Both the position numbers and the translations under genes were made by a program. A stretch of DNA of 64,000 nt from Pseudomonadales bacterium (GTDB lineage Bacteria; Pseudomonadota; Gammaproteobacteria; Pseudomonadales; Azotimanducaceae), in NCBI GenBank assembly GCA_022822135.1, contig JAJECH010000025.1, positions 216,854 to 280,853 on the forward strand, given 5' to 3'. The notes beneath the pieces were generated by a model, which was not told the origin of the DNA, did no database searches, and saw only the letters and a list, made by a program, of their open reading frames with translations. This document shows, piece after piece, positions 43,196 through 53,023 of the stretch. Every line of letters begins with the position of its first letter. Positions within the stretch are counted from its first letter, which is position 1.

Positions 43196-44845
43196 ATGAA
43201 CAGTAACGACCTAGTCGCCGACATTCTCAAATCTGAAGGCGTGGAATGGGTTTCTTGTTACCCATCTAATCCATTGATTGAAACCGTTGCCAAGGTCGGC
43301 ATTCGACCCGTCGCTTTCCGACACGAACGTGGCGCGGTCATGGCCGCAGATGGGTTTTCACGATGTTCGGACCGTCAGCGATTTGGTGTGGTCGTAATGC
43401 AATCACAGGCTGGGGCAGAAAACTCAGTAGGTGGATTAGCTCAAGCCCACGCAGACGCGGTCCCGATCCTTGCGCTCCCCGGCGGTAATCCGTTAAGCAT
43501 GTTGTTCGTACGTCCGAACACGGTAGCGGCAAATACGTGGGACACCGTGGTCAAACACATCGAGTTTGTCACCAGTCCACGGCAAACATCTACGGTCATG
43601 CGACGCGCGTTTCACGCGCTCCGAACCGGTCGACCAGGACCAGTCGTTGTGGAGCTCCCAGGCGATGTTTGCGGTGTTGAAGTTCCAGAAAACGCACCGC
43701 CATATCGCGCACCAAGCGAAGCTAAATTTGTTCCTTCATCCGGAGCCATTCAAGATGCCGCTCAAAAACTAACCGAAGCGAGCAATCCCATATTGTGGGT
43801 CGGGGCAGGCGTAATGAGCGCAGGTGCAACCGCAGAACTTCAAGAACTCGCAGAGCTGCTGGATATCGCGGTGTTTACCACAATGCCAGGTAAGTCAGCT
43901 TTCAATGAGCACCATCCGCTCTCTGTCGGTGCCGGTGGTTCAACCGTTACCGGTCCTGCAGCACAATGGCTTCGCGAATGTGACCTGATATTCGCGGTCG
44001 GTGCTTCGCTAACTACGTCACCCTATGCCCAGCGAGTCCGTCAGGGGACGTTCCTAATCCATAACGTAATTGACGACAACGAAGTCAATAAAGACACCCA
44101 CGCAGACATTGGTTTGGTCGGTGACTCAAAGTTGACATTAGAAGCGCTCATTGACGCCGTTAAGGGATTAATCGGCGAAGAACCGCGCGATACAGGTGTC
44201 AAGGAGAGGATTAAGACAGCCAAAGACGCATGGCGCGCACAGTGGCAACCCTATCTAACGAACGACGACGGTCCGCTTTCTCCGTATCGCGTCATTCACG
44301 AGATGAACATCAATCTCGACAAGGCCAACAGCATCGTTACGCACGACGCTGGCGCACCGCGAGATCAGATCGTGCCTTTTTATGATGCCACTACACCTCA
44401 CGGCTACATAGGGTGGGGAAAGTCGACCCATCTCGGATTTTCAATCCCGCTCATGATTGGCGCAAAAATGGCAATGCCTGAACGCATGTGCGTGAACCTG
44501 ATGGGAGACGGCGCATTCGGGATGTCCGGACTCGATATCGAAACTTCCGCTCGCGCAGGAATCCCGATAACGACGATCGTGCTCAACAATGGAATCATGG
44601 CAACCTATCCAGGCGGTTTTCCAACCGCCCGTGAAGAATTCGGCGTGTCGTACATGCAGGGAAATTACGCCCAACTTGCACAAGCTCTCGGAGCCGAAGG
44701 CATCGAAGTCAAGGAAGCCGCCGAAATGGGACCAGCGCTCCTGCGTGCAAAACAACTGAACGAAGAAGGCAAAACCGTCTTGCTCGATGTACACACACGA
44801 GCTGAAGACTCAAGAGCGCCGGATCGCTTCGCATCGAGTGGCTAA
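43196..44845 (+). CDS. Thiamine-diphosphate-dependent enzyme, acetolactate synthase-like
   Basis: The 549-residue protein has the three-domain ThDP layout. The activating glutamate is in FRHERGAVMAADGFSR (about residue 50) and the ThDP-binding motif is LMGDGAFGMSGLDIE ... TTIVLNNG (about 435-465). I use the ATG at 43196 because the TTG at 43166 only adds an atypical leader. The family covers acetolactate synthase, benzoylformate decarboxylase and oxalyl-CoA decarboxylase-like enzymes. No IlvN regulatory subunit is adjacent, so biosynthetic IlvB is unlikely. The specific reaction is unknown. Confidence 0.85.
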   Translation: MNSNDLVADILKSEGVEWVSCYPSNPLIETVAKVGIRPVAFRHERGAVMAADGFSRCSDRQRFGVVVMQSQAGAENSVGGLAQAHADAVPILALPGGNPLSMLFVRPNTVAANTWDTVVKHIEFVTSPRQTSTVMRRAFHALRTGRPGPVVVELPGDVCGVEVPENAPPYRAPSEAKFVPSSGAIQDAAQKLTEASNPILWVGAGVMSAGATAELQELAELLDIAVFTTMPGKSAFNEHHPLSVGAGGSTVTGPAAQWLRECDLIFAVGASLTTSPYAQRVRQGTFLIHNVIDDNEVNKDTHADIGLVGDSKLTLEALIDAVKGLIGEEPRDTGVKERIKTAKDAWRAQWQPYLTNDDGPLSPYRVIHEMNINLDKANSIVTHDAGAPRDQIVPFYDATTPHGYIGWGKSTHLGFSIPLMIGAKMAMPERMCVNLMGDGAFGMSGLDIETSARAGIPITTIVLNNGIMATYPGGFPTAREEFGVSYMQGNYAQLAQALGAEGIEVKEAAEMGPALLRAKQLNEEGKTVLLDVHTRAEDSRAPDRFASSG

Positions 44846-45122
44846 AGCGACCCTCGAGAATCTTCGACCACTTCGCTGATAACGATCTTCGTCAGTAGTC
44901 GACAAGCGCTACCGGCTGGAGACACGTGAGGCGCATTTGATGGCGTCGATTACGCTGACCACCATCTCATCGATCGCAATGCGAATGAACGATTTGAAAG
45001 CGCTTGTTTTGGTTCTTCTGAAGTAGGTTGCAGCGGAAAAGCAATCAGCAATCACAGATACGCGTAGGATTTTTCGATATCATCGTCTGTCCACGTCAAA
45101 AATTCGGGTACAGGAGGGTGTG

Positions 45123-45338
45123 ATGGCAGCAGAGATAAGAGATTTTCATTGTCCAAAATGTAACGGAACGTCGTACGAAGTTGGAGAGATTCGAGTGGCT
45201 GCCGGATTCTGGTCAAAGATTTTCGATGTGCAAGGAAAAAGACTGACAACTGTAACTTGCCAGACATGCCATTACACCGAGCTGTATGCGGCGGATACGT
45301 CGATGCTAGGCAATATCTTCGATCTATTTACCAACTAG
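45123..45338 (+). CDS. Small zinc-ribbon protein (DUF2082/PF09855-like)
   Basis: The 71-residue protein has two CxxC pairs, FHCPKCNGTSYEVGEIR and TVTCQTCHYTELY, around a GFWSKIFDVQGKR segment, the layout of predicted nucleic-acid-binding Zn-ribbon proteins. AGGAGG lies 5 bases before the ATG at 45123, making that start preferable to the GTG at 45120. The 277 bases upstream (44846-45122) and 283 bases downstream (45339-45621) show no gene or RNA that I can recognise. Function unknown. Confidence 0.85.
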   Translation: MAAEIRDFHCPKCNGTSYEVGEIRVAAGFWSKIFDVQGKRLTTVTCQTCHYTELYAADTSMLGNIFDLFTN

Positions 45339-45621
45339 CACTATTCGAAACTCCACGAACTAGCTTCGAAAGGATCGGTGTCTTTAGTTCGTTCATTGCG
45401 GTGTCGCTGGGATATACGGCAAACATTTGATCGCGTGATCTCGCCTGCGCATACAACACGCCATATCACGCAGAAATGAATCGAGCGTAACACCTTGAAA
45501 GATGAGAATGTCGAAAACTATTCAAAAGTGCTGTTATCGTGCAACGTCAGAAGAATCTCTTAGAGCGCAGTCTGATAGCATGACGAGTTATTCTCCCGGA
45601 AACTGACTAATTGGATTAGCC

Positions 45622-47358
45622 ATGGCTCAATCTGATGCTCAAGACATCCGTTTTGAGCCAAACGAAGCACCACCAACAGCATTGTCAGTTGGACTGGCGT
45701 TTCAACTCGTCGTGCTGACCATTAGCGGCGTCGTGCTGACGCCGGTTATCGTAGTACAAGCCGCAAATATCGGCGAACCGTACCTATCTTGGTCGATTTT
45801 CTGTGTCCTACTGATCGCCGGGTCGACGACTGTTCTTCAGGCGGTCCGGGTTTGGCGATTCGGTAGTGGGCACGTCCTACTTATGGGTACATCAGGTGCT
45901 TTCATTGCTGTCTGTATCACAGCCCTGATTAATGGCGGCCCGGCACTAATGTGTTCGCTAATCATTGTTTCTTCCATCATTCAGTTCATCATCGCTTTCA
46001 AGCTTTCAGTTCTTCGCCGAGTGATTACCCCAACCGTCGCGGGCATAGTGATCATGCTAATCCCAGTCACGGTCTTTCCGATTATTTTCGATCTGTTAGT
46101 CGACGTTCCAGAGGAACACCTAAATTTCAACGCACCTGTCGTTGCGGCAATCACCATCCTAATTTCTGTGGTTCTTGCTATGCGTGCAACAGGATTTCTA
46201 CGGTTGTGGACGCCGTTGATTGGACTCGTCGTCGGAACGATTGCGGCGTCGTTTTTGGGATTGTTCGATGCTACGCCAATTAGAGAAGCGTCGTGGGTAG
46301 GTATACCTGAGTGGGGATGGCCTGGTATCGATCTCTCGTTCGGTCCAAAATTCTGGGCACTCGTACCTGCGTTCGTGCTTGTTACGATCGTGGGCCTTGT
46401 TGAGACCATCGGGGACAGTGTTGCAATTCAGCGAGTCTCGCAACGTCAACCTAAAGCACCAGACTATCGTGTTGTACAAGGAGCAGTAGGAACGGACGGT
46501 ATCGGAAACCTCTTATCCGGTTTCCTCGGTACAGTCCCAAATACAACGTACTCATCAAGTATCGCGGTCACTGAACTAACAGGAGTCGCGTCGCGACGAG
46601 TCGGAATCTATATTGGGGTGATATTCCTCATTCTCGCGTTCATGCCAAAGCTCAAAGCGGTGATCATTGCACTGCCAAATCCTGTCGCTGGGGCTTATCT
46701 AACTGTCATCTTGGCGATGCTGTTTATCGTCGGAATGAAGCTTGTCTTCCGAGATGGGCTCGACTTCCGAAAATCGATCATCACTGGCGTATCAATATGG
46801 GTAGGTATCGGATTCCAGTTCGAGTTGATTTTTCCCGAGCTACTCGTAGGAACTGGTTTCTGGGGAACACTACTCCGAAATGGCATGACCGTCGGAGGTT
46901 TGGTCGCTATCGCATTGACGCTGATGTGGGAAGTTCTTGGTTCTCGACGTCGTCGTATACAAACCAAACTAACAATCGAGAGCCTTCCGGAACTGACCGA
47001 GTTCCTCTCTACCGCGGCGAAACGATGGAGTTGGAATGAGCAGTCTGTGATTCGTCTTCAGCAAGTCAACGAAGAACTGCTCCTTACCCTAATCGAGAAC
47101 AATAACGAAGTCAAAGCTGAGGAACGTAGTCTGCAAGTGTCTGTTCGGCACGATGCTGGCCAGCTTGCACTTGAATACGTTGCTGCCGCCGACGAGGAGA
47201 ATATCGAGGATCGAGCGATGTTCGTTCATGACGCAGCTAATGACGATGCCAGCACGGATCTGTCGATAAAGCTACTGCACTTCCTGGCCGCGGAAATCAG
47301 ACACCAGAAGTATTTCGACATGGACATAGTCAACATTCGAGTCGATCCTGTCACGTAA
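45622..47358 (+). CDS. NCS2 xanthine/uracil-type permease with a C-terminal RsbW/GHKL-like domain
   Basis: Residues 1-440 are a multi-helix NCS2 nucleobase transporter; the region FLGTVPNTTYSSSIAVTELTGVASR corresponds to the family signature near helix 10. Residues about 448-578 form an unusual soluble domain. Its order matches RsbW-type HATPase domains: LPELTEFLSTAAKRWSW, then V-I-R-L-Q-Q-V-N-E-E-L near 476-486, LQVSVRHDAGQLALEYVAA, and LSIKLLHFLAAEIRHQKYF near the end. The N-box asparagine appears replaced (Leu488) and the DxGxG box is absent, so ATP binding is doubtful. The substrate is unknown. Confidence 0.88.
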   Translation: MAQSDAQDIRFEPNEAPPTALSVGLAFQLVVLTISGVVLTPVIVVQAANIGEPYLSWSIFCVLLIAGSTTVLQAVRVWRFGSGHVLLMGTSGAFIAVCITALINGGPALMCSLIIVSSIIQFIIAFKLSVLRRVITPTVAGIVIMLIPVTVFPIIFDLLVDVPEEHLNFNAPVVAAITILISVVLAMRATGFLRLWTPLIGLVVGTIAASFLGLFDATPIREASWVGIPEWGWPGIDLSFGPKFWALVPAFVLVTIVGLVETIGDSVAIQRVSQRQPKAPDYRVVQGAVGTDGIGNLLSGFLGTVPNTTYSSSIAVTELTGVASRRVGIYIGVIFLILAFMPKLKAVIIALPNPVAGAYLTVILAMLFIVGMKLVFRDGLDFRKSIITGVSIWVGIGFQFELIFPELLVGTGFWGTLLRNGMTVGGLVAIALTLMWEVLGSRRRRIQTKLTIESLPELTEFLSTAAKRWSWNEQSVIRLQQVNEELLLTLIENNNEVKAEERSLQVSVRHDAGQLALEYVAAADEENIEDRAMFVHDAANDDASTDLSIKLLHFLAAEIRHQKYFDMDIVNIRVDPVT

Positions 47359-47363
47359 AACAC

Positions 47364-48251
47364 ATGACTTCGCCTAACCCGAATCAAACGCGGCCATCGT
47401 CGCACAGTTATTTCTCGCATCGGTTGCGCCTGCATTTCCTGGATTGGGGAAACGAAACGGCTTCACCATTGCTTCTCATCCATGGCATTCATGATCATTG
47501 TCGATCGTGGGATTGGTTCGTTGAGTCGTTTCGATCCAATTTCCATGTTGTCGTACCCGACCTACGCGGTCATGGCGACTCAGACTGGGCCGTGGGAAGT
47601 AGCTACATGCTCGTCGATTACGTCTATGACATTGCACAACTCATCGAACAGCAAAACTTAGCGCCTTTGCGAATCGTTTCACATTCTCTCGGCGGTACGA
47701 TCGCGACGATGTATGGCGGGCTGTATCCAGATCACGTGAAGGATCTCGTGGTCATCGAAGGCGTTGGTCTGTACCCTGGGTTCCATTCATCAAATCGTGG
47801 CTTAGGGATTAGGCGTTGGATTGATTCTGGACGCAATCTGGCAGCGCGAACCGTCCGTAAGTACCCAACGATTGAAGCAGCGTACGAGCGCATGCATGAA
47901 ATGAATCCACACCTGACAACTGAGCAGGCGCGCCACCTTTCAATGCATGCGAGCAATCAGAACGAGGACGGTACGTATTCCTGGAAGTTTGACAACTACA
48001 CAAGAAACTCTTCGCCATATGACATGCCTGCAGACGACTTGATCTCGTTGTGGCAAGCCATTGAAGCTCGTGTACTCATCATCAATTCAACGGCCGGGTA
48101 TCCGCACCGAATCGGTCAAGATGGAACGGATTCGTACTTCAAGAAACTAAACATGGTCAGCATTGACAACGCAGGGCATTGGACGCACCATGATCGTCTT
48201 AATGAAGTTGTCGCCACCGTTAGCGAGTTTTTAGACGAGCAACATGACTGA
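47364..48251 (+). CDS. Alpha/beta hydrolase
   Basis: The 295-residue protein shows LLIHGIHDHCRSWDWF (oxyanion hole), VVVPDLRGHGDSDWA and the nucleophile elbow RIVSHSLGGTIATMY (about residues 94-108). The histidine is probably in IDNAGHWTHHDR near the C-terminus. It begins 5 bases after the NCS2 permease and overlaps the next enoyl-CoA hydratase by 8 bases, so it belongs to a short operon. It could hydrolyse a ring-opened product or an ester; the substrate is unknown. Confidence 0.9.
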   Translation: MTSPNPNQTRPSSHSYFSHRLRLHFLDWGNETASPLLLIHGIHDHCRSWDWFVESFRSNFHVVVPDLRGHGDSDWAVGSSYMLVDYVYDIAQLIEQQNLAPLRIVSHSLGGTIATMYGGLYPDHVKDLVVIEGVGLYPGFHSSNRGLGIRRWIDSGRNLAARTVRKYPTIEAAYERMHEMNPHLTTEQARHLSMHASNQNEDGTYSWKFDNYTRNSSPYDMPADDLISLWQAIEARVLIINSTAGYPHRIGQDGTDSYFKKLNMVSIDNAGHWTHHDRLNEVVATVSEFLDEQHD

Positions 48252-49065
48252 ATCAATCGTCAATTACGAACAGATTAACCACGTCGCGATCATTACAACG
48301 AATCGACCAGAGCAATACAACGCGCAAAGTCGCAAGTTGCTTGAGGAACTCGATCGGCTGTTCATGGAAGCTGGGGCGGACCCGGAAGTACGAGTTATCG
48401 CACTATTCGGAGAAGGCAAACATTTCTCTGCAGGGCACGACCTTGGCAGCTCTGCGGAATTACAAGATCGAGAAGAACGACCGATGCAGGAGGGCGTTCG
48501 CGGTCGGTTCGATCACTCACGCGAACAGTTCGTTGAGAAATCCATGCGCTGGCGAAACGTTCCAAAACCAACGATCGTCGGCGTTCAGGGCTATTGCATT
48601 TTCGGCGGCTGGATTCTCGCAAGCGCGATGGACATCATCTATGCAGCCGAATCAGCAATGTTCCTTGCTTCAAATTTCCAGTTCTTTACCGTCCCATGGG
48701 ATCTTCATCCTCGTAAGGCGAAGGAGCTTCTGTACGAGAGTCGTTTTATCGACGCAAATGAAGCGCTTGAACTGGATCTCGTTAATCAGGTCGTGCCAGA
48801 CGAAGACTTACGAAGCAAAGTTCTGGATTACGCGGAGCGTATCGCACAAAACGATCCCTTCCAACTTCGAATGATGAAGATGGCCGTAAATCAGATGCAA
48901 GACACCCAAGGTTATCACGCTCACATCTCATCAGCACACCTTATGCACATGTTGTCTGCCGTCGGCGAGAGAGATCCAGACTACGCCTTAAAGGTCCCAG
49001 ATACGAAACGGCGTCCCATGGTCGAACGCGCATTCGAGAACTATCGCAACAAAAAAGACGTCTAG
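48244..49065 (+). CDS. Enoyl-CoA hydratase/isomerase family protein
   Basis: This is a 273-residue crotonase-fold protein with ITTNRPEQYNAQSRKLL, the oxyanion-hole motif HFSAGHDLGSSAE, and VGVQGYCIFGGWILASAMDIIY. The N-terminal part overlaps the end of the hydrolase gene, indicating coupling. It carries an extended insertion (about residues 75-105, ELQDREERPMQEGVRGR) seen in some subfamilies. The CoA substrate is unknown. Confidence 0.9.
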   Translation: MTESIVNYEQINHVAIITTNRPEQYNAQSRKLLEELDRLFMEAGADPEVRVIALFGEGKHFSAGHDLGSSAELQDREERPMQEGVRGRFDHSREQFVEKSMRWRNVPKPTIVGVQGYCIFGGWILASAMDIIYAAESAMFLASNFQFFTVPWDLHPRKAKELLYESRFIDANEALELDLVNQVVPDEDLRSKVLDYAERIAQNDPFQLRMMKMAVNQMQDTQGYHAHISSAHLMHMLSAVGERDPDYALKVPDTKRRPMVERAFENYRNKKDV

Positions 49066-49173
49066 CAGGTCGGGTTGGACTTTAGCAAGCGACACGATCA
49101 ACGGGTTGGTAGCCCCTAAACGTGTTCCCGACTTTATAATCCGCGCCGCCTAAACGTGCCAATTTCGCTTCCC

Positions 49174-49584
49174 ATGCAGTTTCTTAAGCTGTCCTTTCTC
49201 TTTACTCTTGTGTGTACGACTCTAATCGTGATTGGGCAAGACGAAACCAAGGAGACGGTTGAAGACCGTCTTCAACCATTCGGCAATCTATGTATGCAAG
49301 GGGAAGACTGCGGCACTGTGGCACCAGTTACTCTTTCGGTGAGTCGCAGTGGCATCGAGGTGTACAACGCGCACTGCTTTGCGTGCCACGCAACCGGCGT
49401 CTCCGAAGCACCACTAGTAGGTGCCGAGGAATGGTTAACTCGGCTGAACGAGAAAGGCGCCGAAACGTTACTTGCGAATACGAAAGCAGGATTTAACGTC
49501 GTTATGCCAGCGATGGGCACGTGCATGAATTGCACAGACGCTGAGCTTCAAGCCGCGATTGACTATCTAATTTACGGCGAATAG
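49174..49584 (+). CDS. Cytochrome c5-like protein
   Basis: This small secreted mono-haem c-type cytochrome has 136 residues from the ATG at 49174; a GTG at 49156 would extend it by six. The signal peptide is MQFLKLSFLFTLVCTTLIVIG. Haem attaches at C-F-A-C-H in AHCFACHATGVSEAP. The axial methionine is probably in VMPAMGTC, and CMNC near the C-terminus matches the disulfide of cytochrome c5. It probably carries electrons in the periplasm, possibly for the GMC dehydrogenase downstream, which is inference from proximity. Confidence 0.9.
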   Translation: MQFLKLSFLFTLVCTTLIVIGQDETKETVEDRLQPFGNLCMQGEDCGTVAPVTLSVSRSGIEVYNAHCFACHATGVSEAPLVGAEEWLTRLNEKGAETLLANTKAGFNVVMPAMGTCMNCTDAELQAAIDYLIYGE

Positions 49585-49621
49585 TTCCCTCGATTACGCG
49601 AAGCAACCTCTACGCATTCGC

Positions 49622-50428
49622 TTAAACAGGAACATCTCCCTTCACAACAATGCGATGCATCGTACGAAGCTCGTTGTAATCACCTATGGCGTAGTGCATC
49701 ACTGACCGATTGTCCCAAAGCACAAGGTCATTTATCTCCCACCGGTGTCGATACGTAAATTCGGGTCGGGTCGCGTGAGCGAATAACTTAAACAGTAACT
49801 TTTCACTATCGTCGTCCGGCATGTCACAGATGTACTTCGTGAAGTTGCCGTTCACATATAGAGCCTTTCGACCGCTCTCATTGTGCGTACGTACGACAGG
49901 ATGGATCGAGTCCTCAACATCCGGACCGAAAACTTTCCCAGTATGGAACGCCTTTAGGTCCGCAATCTCCTCCTTCGTCGCATCATCTAGAGTTTCATAT
50001 GCCAGGTGTTGATTTGCGAATGCGGTGTCTCCACCCATCGCTGGGAGTTGCTGAGCGTGCAATCCGGTGATATGAGGAGGCGTGGCATGCCAAGTCATAT
50101 CTGAATGCCATCCACCGCCAAATGGGTGGACACCAACTGTGAACTTAAACATGCGCGCCCGACCCCCGATAAACTGCACATACGGAGTGTCGCGATGTTT
50201 CGTCGCTGGGTGGGTGAGTAAATCACCCCATTCTCGGCCAAAAGCCTCTAATTCAAGCGCGCTGAGATGTTGGTCAGGAAGTACAAGAAGGTGATGTTCT
50301 AGCATCAAATCACGTAGTTCGCGAATCGTGTACTCGCTGTATCCAGCAGCTAGGTTAATGCCTTCGACACGAGCGCCCAGAGAAACACCAACACGGGTTA
50401 CATCGTTCTTAATTGCTGGTTCAGCCAT
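49622..50428 (-). CDS. TauD/TfdA family Fe(II)/2-oxoglutarate dioxygenase
   Basis: The 268-residue protein has the iron-binding HxD in GGWHSDMTWHATPP (about residues 105-118), the distal histidine in RTMHRIVVKGD near the C-terminus, and WDNRSVMHYA. TauD uses taurine and TfdA uses 2,4-D; this one's substrate is unknown. It is on the minus strand between cytochrome c5 and the next enoyl-CoA hydratase. The ATG at 50428 is well placed. Confidence 0.9.
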   Translation of the reverse strand: MAEPAIKNDVTRVGVSLGARVEGINLAAGYSEYTIRELRDLMLEHHLLVLPDQHLSALELEAFGREWGDLLTHPATKHRDTPYVQFIGGRARMFKFTVGVHPFGGGWHSDMTWHATPPHITGLHAQQLPAMGGDTAFANQHLAYETLDDATKEEIADLKAFHTGKVFGPDVEDSIHPVVRTHNESGRKALYVNGNFTKYICDMPDDDSEKLLFKLFAHATRPEFTYRHRWEINDLVLWDNRSVMHYAIGDYNELRTMHRIVVKGDVPV

Positions 50429-50551
50429 GGTTCCCTAATTGCAATCATTTTTAATGTGTTTCGTAGTATAGGCAACGCACGCAGAAACTTGACAAACAGT
50501 TTCGGTTGCACAATTTCTTGATAAAGAACAACCTCAGCTTCGACTTCACCC

Positions 50552-51361
50552 ATGAGCAACGAAATACTGTATGAAAAGCGCGGCAATGTCGCGCTCATAA
50601 CCCTCAATCGACCGGAAAAACTAAACGCGATTACAGACGAGATGCTCGCAGACTTCATTAATGTCACAAACGAGACGATGATGGACGATACAGTTCGCGC
50701 GGTTGTCCTCACCGGCGAAGGCCGGGCATTTTGCGCGGGTACCGATGTCAGCGCAGGTATTGCGCGTGACCACGCGGCCGCCGCCGTCGAGCGAAACAAA
50801 CGGATAAACCCGGTTGAGCTTCCTGAGTCAACGCTCCCAGGACTTTGGACTCTAACACGCATTCCGAAGCCGACGATCGTCGCGGTGAACGGTCCTGCGG
50901 TTGGCGTGGGTGTCGAGTGGACGGTTCAATGCGATTTCCGAATTGCGTCGCACGAAGCGAAGTTCGGCTGGGTGTTCGCGCTTCGCGCGATCACACCTGA
51001 TACAGGAGCCGGTCCTTATTTGTTACCCTACATTGTCGGATTGCCGAAAGCGCTCGAACTGATGTATTCAGGGCGCATCATTGGCGCCGAAGAAGCGCTC
51101 GAAATCGGGTTAGTAAGTAACGTGGTTGCTAAAGAGAACCTCGTCGAAGATGCTATTTCGTTCGCAGAGCAGCTGACCGTAGGCGCTCCTCTCGCGGTTA
51201 AAGGAATTAAGGAATTGACATATGGATCCCTTGAGTGGCCGCCGAGCGTGTTCGATAAACACAAGACTTCAATGTTGCAAGCGACCAGTAACTCAGAAGA
51301 CGCGCAAGAGGGGGTCGATTCGTTTTTGCAAAAACGCGCACCTCACTGGCGTGGTCGTTAG
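50552..51361 (+). CDS. Enoyl-CoA hydratase/isomerase family protein
   Basis: The 269-residue protein starts MSNEILYEKRGNVALITLNR. The oxyanion-hole motif is RAFCAGTDVSAGI and VNGPAVGVGVEWTVQCDFRI follows. The catalytic position of classical hydratases is occupied by GWVFALRAITPDTGAG, so it could be an isomerase or hydrolase. It is the third crotonase-fold gene in 9 kb. It precedes the GMC oxidoreductase by 49 bases. Confidence 0.9.
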   Translation: MSNEILYEKRGNVALITLNRPEKLNAITDEMLADFINVTNETMMDDTVRAVVLTGEGRAFCAGTDVSAGIARDHAAAAVERNKRINPVELPESTLPGLWTLTRIPKPTIVAVNGPAVGVGVEWTVQCDFRIASHEAKFGWVFALRAITPDTGAGPYLLPYIVGLPKALELMYSGRIIGAEEALEIGLVSNVVAKENLVEDAISFAEQLTVGAPLAVKGIKELTYGSLEWPPSVFDKHKTSMLQATSNSEDAQEGVDSFLQKRAPHWRGR

Positions 51362-51410
51362 ACTCCGCAAGCCCACAATAGACCAAACGAACGTATAGGA
51401 ACTCGTACTG

Positions 51411-53018
51411 ATGCCAAACGATACCGTGGACGTCCTGATTATTGGCGCAGGTGCGTCGGGTGCCGCTGTTGCGTGGAGTCTTGCCGAGACCCGAATGCGC
51501 ATCGTTTGCCTCGAGCAGGGCGATTGGATGAATCCTGCCTCTTATCCAAGCAACTTCCAGGATTGGGAGGTACACCAAGGCGAGACATCCGCGATCAGCC
51601 CTAATTACCGTAACAGAGACGCAGACTATCCGATTAACGACTCTGAGTCTCCGATCGCTATTGTCAATTTCAACGCTGTCGGCGGAAGCACGATACTTTA
51701 TTCGGCACATTTTCCGCGTTTTCATCCATCAGATTTTCGAGTTCGATCACTCGATGGTGTTGCCGACGATTGGCCGATCGACTACTTCACACTTGAACCA
51801 TTTTTTGCAGAAAACGACCGAAACATGGGTGTCTCTGGTCTTCATGGGGATCCGGCGATTCCTGCTCACCAACCGCCTCTGCCGCATATCCCCATGGGAA
51901 AGATGGGTGAAACCATCGGCCGTGGGTTTAACAAACTTGGTTGGCATTGGTGGCCATCCGACAGTGCCATCATCACCGAGCCCTACGAAGGCCGCGGTCA
52001 GTGTTTGAACCTAGGCCCCTGTAACACCGGTTGCTCACAAGGCGCAAAGAGTAGCGTGGACATCGCTTATTGGCCCGTCGCCCAACGCATGGGCGTTGAA
52101 GTCCGAACAAACTGCCGAGTAAATCAAATCACGGTCGATTCAAATGACATGGCAACAGGTGTTGAATATTGGAACGCAGACGGTGAACTCGAACATCAAC
52201 AAGCAGAGGTTGTCATTGTGGCTTGTAACGGCGTTGGTACACCTCGCCTACTACTTCACTCCAAATCGGCGCGATTCCCGAACGGCATCGCTAACCGTTC
52301 TGGATTAGTCGGTAAAAACCTGATGCTTCATCCTTGGGGTGGTGCGTCCGGTTTGTTTGCAGAACCACTTGAGTCACATTTCGGACCGCAAGGGTGTTGC
52401 ATCCTTAGTCAAGAGTTCTACGAAACCGATGAATCTCGCGGCTATGTACGGGGATACAACCTACAAGTCACTCGCGGTAGTCCGCCCATCGCTACGGCAC
52501 GATATGGTGTTGCTTCCGGCGCTATTCCGTGGGGTCCAGACCACCACGATGCATTCGAGAAACGTTACGATCGAGGTGTCCATATCGGCGTCTGTGCTGA
52601 GGATCTACCCGAAGAACACAACCAAGTTGTACTTGACGACGAGTTGACTGACTCGAACGGCATCCCAGCTCCGCGAATCTTGTATACCGCCAGCGAGAAT
52701 TCGATGCGAATGCTTGCTCACGGCACAGCCCGTGCAGTCGAAGCACTTGAGGCGGCAGGCGCAATAGAAACAAATGTCGCGCCCTATCCAATACGGATGG
52801 CGGGATGGCACCTTCTTGGTACAGCGCGAATGGGAACCGACCCGGAACGATCGGTCGTCAACGAGTGGGGTCGCAGCCACGACGTTAAAAACCTATTCAT
52901 CGTCGACGGAAGCGTGTTTGTCACTTCAGGCGGAGTAAATCCGACCACCACCATTCAGGCCGTCGCACTTTACATCGCTGATGCGATGAAGCAACGACTC
53001 GCCACACTATTCGATTAA
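51411..53018 (+). CDS. GMC family FAD-dependent oxidoreductase
   Basis: The 535-residue protein begins with the FAD-binding fold DVLIIGAGASGAAVAWSLAE. GGSTILYSAHFPRF follows, and the active-site region GWHLLGTARMGTD contains the catalytic histidine. FIVDGSVFVTSGGVNPTTTIQ is the C-terminal FAD segment. GMC enzymes oxidise alcohols, sugars or sterols. It is followed 5 bases later by a gluconate-2-dehydrogenase subunit 3-like gene, the usual pairing for membrane or periplasmic sugar dehydrogenases, but no Tat signal is visible here. The substrate is unknown. Confidence 0.93.
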   Translation: MPNDTVDVLIIGAGASGAAVAWSLAETRMRIVCLEQGDWMNPASYPSNFQDWEVHQGETSAISPNYRNRDADYPINDSESPIAIVNFNAVGGSTILYSAHFPRFHPSDFRVRSLDGVADDWPIDYFTLEPFFAENDRNMGVSGLHGDPAIPAHQPPLPHIPMGKMGETIGRGFNKLGWHWWPSDSAIITEPYEGRGQCLNLGPCNTGCSQGAKSSVDIAYWPVAQRMGVEVRTNCRVNQITVDSNDMATGVEYWNADGELEHQQAEVVIVACNGVGTPRLLLHSKSARFPNGIANRSGLVGKNLMLHPWGGASGLFAEPLESHFGPQGCCILSQEFYETDESRGYVRGYNLQVTRGSPPIATARYGVASGAIPWGPDHHDAFEKRYDRGVHIGVCAEDLPEEHNQVVLDDELTDSNGIPAPRILYTASENSMRMLAHGTARAVEALEAAGAIETNVAPYPIRMAGWHLLGTARMGTDPERSVVNEWGRSHDVKNLFIVDGSVFVTSGGVNPTTTIQAVALYIADAMKQRLATLFD

Positions 53019-53023
53019 GCGCT

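Noticed and set aside
44846..45122. A minus-strand frame of 71 codons at 45052-45267.
   Set aside because: It runs antisense through the zinc-ribbon gene, which has clear cysteine motifs and a strong Shine-Dalgarno.
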